Shown: positions 44,388-53,070, counted from the stretch's first letter. The stretch: 64,000 nt of DNA from Chryseobacterium sp. YIM B08800 (GCF_026163565.1 NZ_JAPDKN010000022.1:62001-126000); one strand, 5' to 3'. Made by a program: numbers and translations. Notes: generated from the sequence alone by a model not told the origin.

Positions 44388-44522
44388 GTAATTCTCATCT
44401 TATTTTTTTTAAGTTAATTTATTGCTTTGATTGATTTTGAAGCAAAAGATTATTATATATAATTATGATTACTTGTATAATTGTGAATTTTTTAATTTAT
44501 TGGGTTGTTTTTTATAAATAAA

Positions 44523-44559
44523 AAAACCCAGCCGAAGCTGGGTAAAAACTAATAACCAT
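44523..44559 (+). other. GC-rich hairpin followed by the AAAAACTAATAACCAT motif (copy 1)
   Basis: CCCAGC and GCTGGG pair around a CGAA loop, directly followed by TAAAAACTAATAACCATGAAAAC. The ATG (44558-44560) opens a 25-codon frame (MKTQIKHENRISNYNYCAKN...), too short to trust. The 334-base gap 44388-44721 is otherwise AT-rich and holds the ndk promoter (TAATTTTG at 44690-44697). A second copy of the tail motif lies after ndk at 45475. Confidence 0.5.
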
Positions 44560-44721
44560 GAAAACTCAAATTAAACATGAGAATCGAATTAGTAATTACA
44601 ATTACTGTGCCAAAAATGATTTTAAAATTTCTTAATAAAAGTTATTTTGTGTTAAAATTAATTTAAAACTATAATTTGGATATTTTTTGTAATTTTGCGC
44701 CATTAAAAAAATATTCAAGTT

Positions 44722-45138
44722 ATGTCAAACATTACATTTACAATGATTAAGCCAGATGCAGTTGCTGACGGTCATATTGGAGCAATTTTAGGAAAGATTT
44801 CAGAAGGAGGATTTAAGATCAAAGCTTTGAAATTAACTCAACTTACTGTTGCTGATGCAAAAGAATTCTACGAAGTACATGCAGAAAGACCTTTTTACGG
44901 AGAATTGGTAGATTTTATGAGTTCAGGTCCAATCGTTGCTGCGGTTTTAGAAAAAGACAATGCAGTTGAAGATTTCAGAACTTTAATTGGTGCTACAAAT
45001 CCTGCTGAAGCAGCTGAAGGAACGATCAGAAGAATGTTTGCTAGAAGCATCGGAGAGAATGCTGTACATGGATCAGACTCTGACGAGAATGCTTTAATTG
45101 AAGCTCAATTTCATTTTTCAGGAAGAGAGATTTTTTAA
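44722..45138 (+). CDS. ndk: Nucleoside diphosphate kinase
   Basis: A 138-residue kinase. The active-site His lies in [12 protein letters not shown] (about residues 113-124), preceded by [14 protein letters not shown], and the chain starts with [14 protein letters not shown]. It moves phosphate from nucleoside triphosphates to diphosphates in the cytoplasm. Monocistronic: a -7 element TAATTTTG lies upstream and a strong terminator follows the stop codon. Confidence 0.97.
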   Translation: MSNITFTMIKPDAVADGHIGAILGKISEGGFKIKALKLTQLTVADAKEFYEVHAERPFYGELVDFMSSGPIVAAVLEKDNAVEDFRTLIGATNPAEAAEGTIRRMFARSIGENAVHGSDSDENALIEAQFHFSGREIF

Positions 45139-45156
45139 TTAAAGTCCCATAAAATA

Positions 45157-45188
45157 AAAAATCCGGAAATTATTCCGGATTTTTTTTT
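45157..45188 (+). terminator. Intrinsic terminator of ndk
   Basis: AAAATCCGGAAAT / ATTCCGGATTTT with a short loop and a T8 tract, about 20 bases after the ndk stop. Confidence 0.9.
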
Positions 45189-45443
45189 GTGCTTATATTT
45201 TTTTATCAATTTATCTGCCATTTCGTCCTAAAAATATAGATGAATTATTTTAAATTTTAACTTTAAATATTATTTAGAATTAATCTAATTAAATTTTAAA
45301 AGGCTGATATTTTGTTAATGATTATTCTGGTATGTTTGAATTAAAAACTAAAATAAAGATTTATTAATTAAAAATTCAGTGTTTTTACGGATAGGATGGT
45401 GTTTTTTATTTTACCATCTTTATGTCAGTAAAAAAGAGGTAAT

Positions 45444-45490
45444 CGGTTTCATTAAATCGAAACCCAAAAAAAGAAAAAACTAATAACCAT
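45444..45490 (+). other. Hairpin followed by the AAAAACTAATAACCAT motif (copy 2), in a gene-free stretch
   Basis: GGTTTC and GAAACC pair around ATTAAATC, followed by an A-rich tract and the same 16-base motif AAAAACTAATAACCAT as at 44544. Upstream in the gap 45139-45549 is another hairpin (GATGGT/ACCATC, 45393-45421 region) and downstream the rpe terminator. A structured noncoding transcript is possible, but its ends cannot be fixed from sequence. Confidence 0.45.
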
Positions 45491-45516
45491 ATAATTACTC
45501 AGGGTAGGTAATGAGA

Positions 45517-45547
45517 AGAAAGGCAGTTGATAAAACTGCCTTTTCTT
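45517..45547. terminator. Bidirectional terminator at the end of rpe
   Basis: AAGGCAGTT / AACTGCCTT with a five-base loop and A/T runs on both sides, immediately next to the rpe stop codon. Confidence 0.85.
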
Positions 45548-45549
45548 AT

Positions 45550-46200
45550 TTAAACCTTTAAAAGCTCAATTGTTCTTTCTGGATTTTCTGTTGAGAAAAC
45601 TGCGTTTCCGGCAACTAAAACATCTGCACCTGCTTCAAATAATTTAGATGCATTATCTAGGTTTACACCTCCATCAACTTCAATAAGAGCTGTAGAATTA
45701 TTGCTTAAAATAAGATCTTTAGTCTCTGCAATTTTCTTATAGGTATTTTCAATGAATTTTTGTCCGCCAAAACCTGGGTTTACGCTCATTAATAATACCA
45801 AATCTACATCAGCAATAATGTCTTCCAACATCAAAACCGGAGTTGAAGGATTAAGAACAACTCCAGCTTTTGCGCCTTTGCTTTGGATAAGGTTGATTGT
45901 TCTGTGAAGATGCGTACAAGCTTCGTAATGTACAGAAACCAAATCTGCCCCGTAATCGATAAACTCTTCAACATATTTTTCAGGTTCTACAATCATCAAA
46001 TGTACATCTACAAATTTCTTTGCGTGTTGCTGGATCGTTTTCATCACCGGAAAACCGAACGAAATGTTAGGAACAAATCTTCCGTCCATTACATCAACAT
46101 GTAACCAGTCGGCTTGAGAATTGTTCAGCATTTCAATGTCTCTTTGCAGGTTCCCAAAGTCTGCAGATAAAAGGGAAGGAGCAATAAGCTTCGTTTTCAT
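45550..46200 (-). CDS. rpe: Ribulose-phosphate 3-epimerase
   Basis: A 216-residue TIM-barrel enzyme of the pentose phosphate pathway that interconverts ribulose 5-phosphate and xylulose 5-phosphate. Motifs are SLLSADFGNLQRD, HVDVMDGRFVPNISFG, VHLMIVEPEKYV, HYEACTH, MSVNPGFGGQKF and EVDGGVNLDNA, with the catalytic Asp pair and metal His residues in place. Monocistronic on the minus strand, between two noncoding stretches; upstream lies a block of tandem TTAGATATTAGAA-like words. Confidence 0.97.
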   Translation of the reverse strand: MKTKLIAPSLLSADFGNLQRDIEMLNNSQADWLHVDVMDGRFVPNISFGFPVMKTIQQHAKKFVDVHLMIVEPEKYVEEFIDYGADLVSVHYEACTHLHRTINLIQSKGAKAGVVLNPSTPVLMLEDIIADVDLVLLMSVNPGFGGQKFIENTYKKIAETKDLILSNNSTALIEVDGGVNLDNASKLFEAGADVLVAGNAVFSTENPERTIELLKV

Positions 46201-46307
46201 TTTTACTTTACTTAGATATATTAGATATTAGAAGTCAGATATTAGATATTAGAAATCAATCAATAGTTTTTAAACTAACTTCTAAACTCTAATTTCTAAC
46301 TTATTTT

Positions 46308-47384
46308 TTAATGATATTTCAGTTTCATTTCTGGTTTTATCTTAAGAAGTGTTTCGTAAATCAACTGAATGACATTTCCGACATCTTCTTTAGAGACCAT
46401 TTCTACTGTTGTATGCATGTAGCGCAAAGGTAAGGAAATCAAAGCACTTGGTACACCACCGTTAGAATGAGCGAAAGCATCTGTATCTGTGCCTGTTGCT
46501 CTGCTTGCTGCTGCTCTTTGGAAAGGTATTTTTTTAGTTTTTGCAGTATCAATAATCAGTTCTCTTATTGTATGATGCACACTTGGAGCAAAAAATACAA
46601 CCGGACCATTACCGCATTTTTGGTCGCCTTCTTTCTTCTTTTCAATCATTGGTGTTGTCGTGTCGTGGGTGACATCAGTAACAATTGCAATATTTGGTTT
46701 AATCGTGTCTGCAATCATATCTGCTCCATAAAGACCAACTTCTTCCTGTACTGAATTGGTAATGTATAAACCAAAAGGAATTTGTTTTTTATTTTCTTTT
46801 AAAAGTCTGGCAACTTCTGCAATCATAAATCCTCCGATTCTATTGTCTAAAGCTCTGCAAACAAAATAACGGTCATTCATTTCGAAAAATTCATCAGGAT
46901 AAGTGATCATGCATCCTACAAAAATTCCTAAATCCTCAACCTCCTGTTTTGAGATTGCACCACAGTCGATGAAAATATTGTCAATTTTTGGAGTTGGCTC
47001 ATTTTGGTTAGTGCTTCTTGTGTGGATTGCAGGCCATCCGAAAACTCCTTTTACAATTCCTTTTTCACCGTGAATATGAACGACTTTAGAAGGTGCTATA
47101 GTTTGGTCTGAACCTCCGTTTCTGATTACATAAATTAATCCGTCATCAGTAATATAATTGACGTACCATGAGATTTCGTCAGCATGTGCTTCAATAACTA
47201 CTTTGAATTCTGCTTCAGGATTGATGATTCCGTAGCAGGTGCCGTAATGATCTACTTCTACTTTGTCTACATAAGGTGTGATATAATTCATCCAAACTTT
47301 TTGTCCGTCATGTTCGTAACCAGTTGGTGATGAAGTGTTTAGGTATTTTTCTAAAAATTTCAAAGATTTCTTTTCGAATTTCAT
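46308..47384 (-). CDS. M42-family metallopeptidase (glutamyl aminopeptidase type)
   Basis: A 358-residue di-metal aminopeptidase. The first metal ligands lie in VIEAHADEISWYV; NRIGGFM with the preceding Asp in ALDNR, QEEVGLYGA with the catalytic Glu, VTDVTHDTTTP, and the C-terminal LPLRYMHTTVEMVS complete the M42 set. Members form large tetrahedral complexes that degrade peptides in the cytoplasm. It lies alone on the minus strand. Confidence 0.95.
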   Translation of the reverse strand: MKFEKKSLKFLEKYLNTSSPTGYEHDGQKVWMNYITPYVDKVEVDHYGTCYGIINPEAEFKVVIEAHADEISWYVNYITDDGLIYVIRNGGSDQTIAPSKVVHIHGEKGIVKGVFGWPAIHTRSTNQNEPTPKIDNIFIDCGAISKQEVEDLGIFVGCMITYPDEFFEMNDRYFVCRALDNRIGGFMIAEVARLLKENKKQIPFGLYITNSVQEEVGLYGADMIADTIKPNIAIVTDVTHDTTTPMIEKKKEGDQKCGNGPVVFFAPSVHHTIRELIIDTAKTKKIPFQRAAASRATGTDTDAFAHSNGGVPSALISLPLRYMHTTVEMVSKEDVGNVIQLIYETLLKIKPEMKLKYH

Positions 47385-47436
47385 ATAAAGGGAATGATTT
47401 TTGTTGTCAAATTTTGCTATAATAAGTGTAAAAATA

Positions 47437-48144
47437 ATGAAATTTCATAAAATCGCTTGTCTTTTTCTCCTGTTTTTTGTGATTGGTATTTCTGGACAGA
47501 AGAAAGATTCTATAGCTATAAAACCTCTAAGTCAGTATCCACCTGAAGAGTTGAAGACTGACGAGTTTGGTAATAAATATTATTATGATGTAAGGCAAAA
47601 GGCTAAATTCTACGAAATCAACGGCGAAACTGTAGTAGTGATGGATGAATTAGTTCTTTTAAATAAGCCTAAATTTAATAATCAACTCGATAAAAATTAC
47701 TATTTCTTTTTAAATAAAAAATTATACCGTGTTTATCCTTTGTTTTTAACTGCATTGCAACAATACAGAGATATTCAGGGTGAAATGAATAATCTTGACA
47801 GTGCAGCTAAAAGAAAATATGTAAGAGACAGACAAAATATGCTCGCTGATCAATATGAAAAGCAATTGAGAGATTTAACAACAACAGAAGGTCAGGTTTT
47901 TGCAAAATTAATGAACAGAGCAACCGGAAAAAACGTGTACGAAATCATCAAAGAATTACGTGGTGGATGGAGTGCATTTTGGTGGAATGTAAAAGGGAAA
48001 ATGGCAGATATTGATCTGAAAGAACCTTACAATCCCCATAAGAACAGAACAGATGAGTTTTTAGAATCGCTATTGCAGTCTAATTGGAATTCTGGTTATT
48101 TACAACCATATCCCGGAGCAACAGATTTTAGAGCATCTAGATAA
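47437..48144 (+). CDS. DUF4294 secreted protein
   Basis: A 235-residue protein. The start at 47437 (MKFHKIACLFLLFFVIGISG) gives a clean signal peptide; an upstream TTG start would bury it. The mature part carries the DUF4294 pattern: NGETVVVMDELVLL, YFFLNKKLYRVYPLF and FAKLMNRATGKNVYEIIKEL. The family is restricted to Bacteroidota and functions are unknown. It starts 52 bases from the divergent M42 gene; a shared terminator lies at its end. Confidence 0.92.
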   Translation: MKFHKIACLFLLFFVIGISGQKKDSIAIKPLSQYPPEELKTDEFGNKYYYDVRQKAKFYEINGETVVVMDELVLLNKPKFNNQLDKNYYFFLNKKLYRVYPLFLTALQQYRDIQGEMNNLDSAAKRKYVRDRQNMLADQYEKQLRDLTTTEGQVFAKLMNRATGKNVYEIIKELRGGWSAFWWNVKGKMADIDLKEPYNPHKNRTDEFLESLLQSNWNSGYLQPYPGATDFRASR

Positions 48145-48146
48145 TT

Positions 48147-48178
48147 AAAAATTCCTGTAAATATTTACAGGAATTTTT
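48147..48178. terminator. Bidirectional terminator between DUF4294 and NUDIX genes
   Basis: AAAAATTCCTGTAAA / TTTACAGGAATTTTT, a nearly perfect stem, overlapping the end of the NUDIX frame. Confidence 0.88.
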
Positions 48179-48581
48179 CTTTTAGTATATCGAAAACAAT
48201 TTTATCGATAGGCAGGCTGAAAGGGTTTTCAGTTGAGTCGATAGAAATCCAGTCTATTTTTTCGATGCAAGGATCAAGAATGATAAAATCTTCTTCATTA
48301 ATTATGTTTACCATATAATATATTGTAAGAAGCTGTTCGTTTTCTTTGAAACGCGAAACCAAAAAATCTTCCTGCGTATAAAGATGCTCTACAATTTCTA
48401 TATTTACATTCAGCTCTTCTTCAAACTCACGCTTCAGGCAATCTGTCAATCCTTCTCCGTATTCCAGTCCACCGCCGGGAAATTTCATTAAAGGTTCACC
48501 TGCATATTCTTCAAAAAGCGTAAGAACTTTTTTGTCTTTTACAACGCATGCATAAACTCTTACATTAATATTGTCAATCAT
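48165..48581 (-). CDS. NUDIX hydrolase
   Basis: A 138-residue protein with the NUDIX box GGLEYGEGLTDCLKREFEEE, matching Gx5Ex7REUxEExGU closely. It hydrolyses nucleoside diphosphates linked to other groups; the substrate is not predictable. No signal peptide. It lies alone between the DUF4294 gene and the mnmD gene, with a repeat-like 135-base gap upstream that contains several ACTTATA words. Confidence 0.92.
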   Translation of the reverse strand: MIDNINVRVYACVVKDKKVLTLFEEYAGEPLMKFPGGGLEYGEGLTDCLKREFEEELNVNIEIVEHLYTQEDFLVSRFKENEQLLTIYYMVNIINEEDFIILDPCIEKIDWISIDSTENPFSLPIDKIVFDILKEKFL

Positions 48582-48716
48582 AGATAGTATTTTGCTTAGC
48601 TAAAATAGGGAAAATAGTTAGAAGTTTAGAGTTATGGATTATGAGTTTTAACAAAATTAAAGACTTTCTATATTCAATAACTTATCATTCATCATTTATA
48701 ACTTATAACTTATAGC

Positions 48717-49406
48717 TTATAGCTTCGTTGCATTAATCATTTCTCTTTTTCCGGGAGGTCCTTGTTTTTTTTCAACTTTAAAATTAAGGTCTTGTAAAAT
48801 CCTTCTTACACTCCCTTTGGAAGAATAGGTTGTTAACAGTCCGTTTATATTCATTTTATCGGAAACCATTTCAAATAAAGGCATTTCCCAAAGGTCTGGC
48901 TGCACTCTTGCTCCGAAGCAATCGTAATAGACAAGGTTAATTTTCGGTAAATCAATGTTTTTAAGGTCAAAAAAATCGCATTGAATCTTATGTAAATGAA
49001 AACCTGGAATAATTTCTATTGATTTTTCCCATTCAGATTGATGAATTTTTTGATAAATATTTTTTAATTCAACGTTATCAAAAAGTTCAAAGTAGGCTAA
49101 ACTTTCAATTTCAGACTCATTTATTGGATATTTTTCAAGTGTAAAATAGTTGATGACATGATTTTTGTCAGTTTTTAAATATTCATTAATTGTTACCAAA
49201 ACATTCAAACCTGTCCCAAAACCGAGTTCTAAAATGTTAATTTCGTAATCATTTACTAAATTTAATCCATTTTTGATAAATACGTGTTCGGCTTCCTGAA
49301 GAGCACCATGATGAGAATGGTAGTTTTCATTTAATTCATTGATAAACAATGTTTTACTTCCGTCGTTTGTAGTCTTTATTTCTCTTTCCAAAGTAATTTT
49401 TTTCAA
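48717..49406 (-). CDS. mnmD: tRNA mnm5s2U34 methyltransferase, MnmD type
   Basis: A 229-residue Rossmann-fold methyltransferase of the MnmC-like_methyltransf family, without the oxidoreductase domain fused in E. coli MnmC. SAM-binding motifs INILELGFGTGLNVLVTI and LVYYDCFGARVQPDLWEMP are clear, and the substrate loop YSSKGSVRRILQDLNF with the final GPPGKREMI is typical. It completes wobble-uridine modification in tRNA. The stop codon lies in a block of ATAGCTTATAACTTATA-like words. Confidence 0.92.
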   Translation of the reverse strand: MKKITLEREIKTTNDGSKTLFINELNENYHSHHGALQEAEHVFIKNGLNLVNDYEINILELGFGTGLNVLVTINEYLKTDKNHVINYFTLEKYPINESEIESLAYFELFDNVELKNIYQKIHQSEWEKSIEIIPGFHLHKIQCDFFDLKNIDLPKINLVYYDCFGARVQPDLWEMPLFEMVSDKMNINGLLTTYSSKGSVRRILQDLNFKVEKKQGPPGKREMINATKL

Positions 49407-49475
49407 ATTTAATCTAAAATTTTTATATTTGGAAAATTATGTTAAATTTGTAGAACATCATAAAAATTTTAAGAA

Positions 49476-50546
49476 ATGATAATTCAAAAAACAGAAAACT
49501 CTAGAATTTCTACTTTCGATCCCAATAATTTTTCTTTTGGAGGTACTTTCAGTGATCACATGATTATCTGCGAGTATGAGAACGGAAAATGGGGCGAGGT
49601 AAAATTGGTTCCTTATGGTCCATTATTGTTTACGCCTGCTATGATGGGAGTAAACTATGGGCAAGCTTGTTTTGAGGGTATGAAAGCCTACAAAGATAAA
49701 GACGGACAGGTTTTCCTTTTCAGGCCAGAAAAGAATTTTGAGCGTATCAATACATCTGCAGCTCGTTTGGCAATGCCACAGGTTACAGAAGAAATCTTTT
49801 TGGATGGTTTGAAAGCTTTAATCGATATTGACAGAGAATGGGTTCCTCAAGGAGAAGGTAATTCTCTATATATCAGACCATTGATTTTCGCTACTGAAGA
49901 AGCTTTAAAAGCAAGAGTAGCTAATAAATATATGTTTGCAATTGTAGCTACACCGGCAAAAATGTATTATACAGAGCCTGTGTCTGTGAAAATTTCAGAT
50001 CATTATTCGAGAGCAGCAAATGGTGGAGTAGGTTCAGCTAAAGCTGCAGGAAACTATGCTGCTTCTTTCTACCCGACTCAGTTGGCGATCGAAGAAGGTT
50101 ACGACCAGATTATCTGGACTGATGATGCTACTCACGAATATTTCGAAGAGAGTGGAACAATGAATGTTTTCGTAAGAATCAACGATACTATTTATACGCC
50201 GCCTACTTCAGAGAAGATCTTAGATGGTGTTACAAGAGATAGCTTCCTTCAATTGGCTAAGAGAAGAGGTTTTGAAGTAAAAGTAGAACCTATCAAAGTA
50301 AAAGATGTGGTAGAAGCTCAGAAAAACGGAACTTTGAAAGAAGTTTGGGGTGTAGGAACTGCGGTTGTTACAACTGTTTTCCAAGCTTTAGGGTATAATG
50401 GTGAAAAGCTTGAATTGCCTAGACTTTCAGACGAAGAAAGTTTTGCAGTAATCCTTAAAAATGACTTAGTAGATCTACAAAATAACCTTACTGAAGATCC
50501 TTTCGGATGGAGAGTTTTGGTGGATCATGCATTAGAAACTGTTTAA
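49476..50546 (+). CDS. ilvE: Branched-chain amino acid aminotransferase
   Basis: A 356-residue class IV PLP enzyme. The Schiff-base Lys lies in GSAKAAGNYAASF, and GGVGSAKA, EYFEESGTMNVFV and LDGVTRDSFLQLAK follow the family pattern; YGQACFEGMKAY near residue 70 is the substrate motif. It transfers the amino group to form leucine, isoleucine and valine. It is divergent from mnmD with 69 bases between the ATGs, and a TAAATTTG element lies about 45 bases upstream. A terminator follows. Confidence 0.96.
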   Translation: MIIQKTENSRISTFDPNNFSFGGTFSDHMIICEYENGKWGEVKLVPYGPLLFTPAMMGVNYGQACFEGMKAYKDKDGQVFLFRPEKNFERINTSAARLAMPQVTEEIFLDGLKALIDIDREWVPQGEGNSLYIRPLIFATEEALKARVANKYMFAIVATPAKMYYTEPVSVKISDHYSRAANGGVGSAKAAGNYAASFYPTQLAIEEGYDQIIWTDDATHEYFEESGTMNVFVRINDTIYTPPTSEKILDGVTRDSFLQLAKRRGFEVKVEPIKVKDVVEAQKNGTLKEVWGVGTAVVTTVFQALGYNGEKLELPRLSDEESFAVILKNDLVDLQNNLTEDPFGWRVLVDHALETV

Positions 50547-50567
50547 TTTAAAAATTAAATATCAATA

Positions 50568-50598
50568 CAAAGTCAGGAATTGTTTCCTGACTTTTTTT
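50568..50598 (+). terminator. Intrinsic terminator of ilvE
   Basis: AAAGTCAGGAA / TTCCTGACTTT with a short loop and a T7 tract. Confidence 0.9.
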
Positions 50599-50756
50599 GT
50601 TTAAAATTGTAATGCGAAATAGTAATTGATTTTAATATTAAATTAAAACTATCGTTAACAATCTTAGTCTCTTAATGAAATTTCAGTAGTTTCTAAATAT
50701 AAATTCATCAAGTTTTGTAATTGATTCCCGAAATGCTTATTTTCGCAAAAGTTTTT

Positions 50757-51266
50757 ATGAAAAAAATACTCTTCATATCTCTTCTAAGCTTGTTGAGCTG
50801 CAAAAGAAATAATCCGGTGCATCCACCGGTTGGTGGCGTTTTGAGCCAAAATGATCTGGATGTTTCTAAAAACCGTATGAAAAATCTGAATACGGTGGAA
50901 AGGCAGCAAATTCAGGATTGGATTTCAAGCCAAAATATAAAATTCTTTCCTACACAGCTGAATTATTGGACGACAGTTGATGGTTTTGATAAGCGCGAAA
51001 GAAGACCTGATGAATCTACAGTATCGTATTCATATGATCTTTATGATTTTGATCAGACTAAAATTTATGATAAATCCATAAGCAGGAACGATGCAAGATT
51101 CGGACATTTTGATGAGCTTAAAGCTGTTGAAAATGCACTTCGATACATGCAGAACGGGGAAGAAGTAACACTTCTTGTACCATCATCATTAGCTTACGGA
51201 ACCTACGGAGACGAAAATAAAATTGATAACGATATTCCTTTAATTATAAAATTAAAAGTACTGTAA
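50757..51266 (+). CDS. gldI: GldI-like lipoprotein, FKBP-type peptidyl-prolyl isomerase
   Basis: A 169-residue lipoprotein: lipobox LLSC (C15 region) after MKKILFISLLS. The start at 50757 is chosen because the upstream in-frame ATG at 50721 would hide the signal. The C-terminal half has an FKBP pattern (YSYDLYDFDQTKIY and GEEVTLLVPSSLAYGTYGD, ending IPLIIKLKVL). GldI in gliding Flavobacteriia supports T9SS function; in non-gliding relatives it is kept beside PPIases, as here. It is one base away from the cyclophilin-FKBP gene, so the two are one operon. Confidence 0.75.
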   Translation: MKKILFISLLSLLSCKRNNPVHPPVGGVLSQNDLDVSKNRMKNLNTVERQQIQDWISSQNIKFFPTQLNYWTTVDGFDKRERRPDESTVSYSYDLYDFDQTKIYDKSISRNDARFGHFDELKAVENALRYMQNGEEVTLLVPSSLAYGTYGDENKIDNDIPLIIKLKVL

Positions 51267-51267
51267 A

Positions 51268-52350
51268 ATGAAATTCTTAAACAAAAATATAATCTTAGCA
51301 GCGGCAAGCGTTTCGCTTTTAAGCTGTACTCCAATTTATAAAAAGATGAACGTAGACAAAGAAACTTACGAAGGGCTTAAAGACGGACTTTATGCTAATA
51401 TTCAAACTACAAAAGGTAACCTTATTGTAAAATTTGAAGACAAAAAATCACCGGTAACTGTGGCTAACTTTATTGGTCTTGCAGAAGGAAAGATTGATAA
51501 TAAAGCGAAAGCGAAAGGAGTTCCTTTTTATGACGGAACAATCTTCCACAGAGTAATTAAAGATTTCATGATTCAGGGAGGTGACCCTCAAGGAACAGGA
51601 ATGGGAGATCCTGGATACAAATTTGAAGACGAGAAAAACGACCTTAAACATACGGGAAAAGGTATTCTTTCGATGGCTAATTCAGGACCAAATACCAACG
51701 GTTCTCAGTTTTTCATTACTGAAGTGGCTACACCTTGGTTAGACGGAAGACACACTATTTTTGGTGAAGTTGTAAAAGGAACTGAAACTATCGATGCCAT
51801 TGCTAATGTAGAAAAGGGAGCTCAGGATAAACCAAAAACTGATGTTGTTTTAGAAAAAGTAAGCATTTTCAGCAAAGGAGATGAGTACAAAAACTATGAT
51901 GCTGCAAAAACTTTCAACGAAGGAAAGGGTAAAATTGCTGCTAACAATAAAGCTATGGCTGAAAAAGCTGAAGCTGAAGCAAAAAAAGCTCTTGAAGAAT
52001 TAAAAGCTGGAATGCAGGTTACAGAATCTGGACTTTATTACAAAATCACTAAAAAGACTGAAGGAAAGGCCCCAAAAGCAGGTGATAATGTACAAGTGCA
52101 TTATGCCGGTAAATTGACTAACGGAACAGAGTTCGACTCTTCATTCAAAAGAAATGAGCCTCTTGAATTCCCTGTAGGAACAGGTAGAGTAATCAAAGGA
52201 TGGGACGAAGGAATTTTGTTATTAAAAGAAGGTGAAACCGCTACTTTATTGATTCCACCAGCAATGGGTTACGGAGAAAGAGGTGCAGGAGGAGTTATCC
52301 CACCAAATGCATGGTTGATCTTCGATGTAGAATTGGTAAAAGTTCCTTAA
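51268..52350 (+). CDS. Cyclophilin-FKBP fusion peptidyl-prolyl isomerase (lipoprotein)
   Basis: A 360-residue envelope protein with two different isomerase folds. The N-terminus is a lipoprotein signal (LLSC, C20). Residues about 40-190 are a cyclophilin (FHRVIKDFMIQGGDP, NGSQFFITEVATPWLDGRHTI), then an Ala/Lys/Glu coiled linker, and residues about 255-360 an FKBP domain (GDNVQVHYAGKLTNGTEFDS, GWDEGILLLKEGETATLLIP, YGERGAGGVIPPNAWLIFDV). Two folds in one lipoprotein suggest a periplasmic folding aid for secreted or outer-membrane proteins; the preceding GldI-like gene supports a link to T9SS. Confidence 0.93.
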   Translation: MKFLNKNIILAAASVSLLSCTPIYKKMNVDKETYEGLKDGLYANIQTTKGNLIVKFEDKKSPVTVANFIGLAEGKIDNKAKAKGVPFYDGTIFHRVIKDFMIQGGDPQGTGMGDPGYKFEDEKNDLKHTGKGILSMANSGPNTNGSQFFITEVATPWLDGRHTIFGEVVKGTETIDAIANVEKGAQDKPKTDVVLEKVSIFSKGDEYKNYDAAKTFNEGKGKIAANNKAMAEKAEAEAKKALEELKAGMQVTESGLYYKITKKTEGKAPKAGDNVQVHYAGKLTNGTEFDSSFKRNEPLEFPVGTGRVIKGWDEGILLLKEGETATLLIPPAMGYGERGAGGVIPPNAWLIFDVELVKVP

Positions 52351-52371
52351 TCGAATTTCCATAAAAATATA

Positions 52372-52400
52372 TAAAACCGTCTTATTGAGGCGGTTTTTTT
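52372..52400 (+). terminator. Intrinsic terminator after the PPIase operon
   Basis: AAAACCG / CGGTTTT with a loop of about ten bases and a T7 tract, 22 bases after the stop. Confidence 0.85.
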
Positions 52401-52423
52401 AGTATTTTTAAATCTTCATACTT

Positions 52424-52460
52424 TTAAACCTAACAGGTTTTAAAAACCTGTTAGGTTTAA
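52424..52460. repeat. Perfect 18-base inverted repeat (AACCTAACAGGTTTT type)
   Basis: TTAAACCTAACAGGTTTT (52424-52441) and AAAACCTGTTAGGTTTAA (52443-52460) are exact reverse complements around a single A. Between a terminator and the next gene. I recall this palindrome from other Flavobacteriia intergenic regions; it is probably a dispersed repeat rather than a site for this gene. Confidence 0.8.
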
Positions 52461-52493
52461 TTTTTAATAATTAGATAATATTTTAGATAAATT

Positions 52494-53069
52494 ATGAAAA
52501 CTAAATTAATTACAGCCTTATTTATTTTTGTTTCTCTGTTTTCTTTCGCTCAAACAAAAGTAAATACAGACGATCAGGCCATCAGAAAATCGATGGTCTA
52601 TTTTGCCAATACGATTAAATATAAAAAGCTAGACCAGACGGTTGATGCTATTTATCCAAAATTTTTCACGGTTGCCAACAAGGAGCAGTTCACGCAAATG
52701 CTAAACATGACCTACAATAATCCGTTTGTGAAAATTGATGTTTTGGATATGAAATTTATTTCCGTTGGAAAACCGGAATTGGTAGAGGGTGAAAACTTTT
52801 CAATTACAAGCTATTATTTAAAACTGAAAGCCGATGTAAGCTCGATGAATGAAGAAATGAAAAAATCTATTTCAGAAATGCTTGCCAAAAAATATGGTCA
52901 GGGAACCGTAGAGTATTTGGCTAAAGAAGGGGCTTATGTCATTAACGCACCCATGAAAATGGTTGCTGTATCAAAAGATAAGAAAAACTGGAAAGTAGTT
53001 TTTGCAGATAAAGAATATAAAAAACAACTGGCTAAAGTTCTTCCCAAGAAGATTTTGGATAAATTGTAA
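52494..53069 (+). CDS. Hypothetical secreted protein
   Basis: A 191-residue protein with a signal peptide (MKTKLITALFIFVSLFSFAQ). The mature part has an N-terminal helix (DQAIRKSMVYFANTIKYKKL) followed by an NTF2-like alternation (VKIDVLDMKFISVGKPEL, FSITSYYLKLKADVSS) and ends with a basic helix (KKQLAKVLPKKILDKL). No catalytic residues or family are recognised. Its own terminator follows immediately, so it is monocistronic; the palindrome at 52424 lies just upstream. Confidence 0.75.
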   Translation: MKTKLITALFIFVSLFSFAQTKVNTDDQAIRKSMVYFANTIKYKKLDQTVDAIYPKFFTVANKEQFTQMLNMTYNNPFVKIDVLDMKFISVGKPELVEGENFSITSYYLKLKADVSSMNEEMKKSISEMLAKKYGQGTVEYLAKEGAYVINAPMKMVAVSKDKKNWKVVFADKEYKKQLAKVLPKKILDKL

Positions 53070-53070
53070 A

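Noticed and set aside
44558-44635. A 25-codon frame after the hairpin at 44523
   Set aside because: It starts at the right place, but it has no resemblance to any family and its length is within chance; kept only as part of the hairpin element.
44521-45547. Possible CRISPR-like repeats near ndk
   Set aside because: There are only two copies of a 16-base motif 930 bases apart, with no regular spacers and no cas genes in the window.
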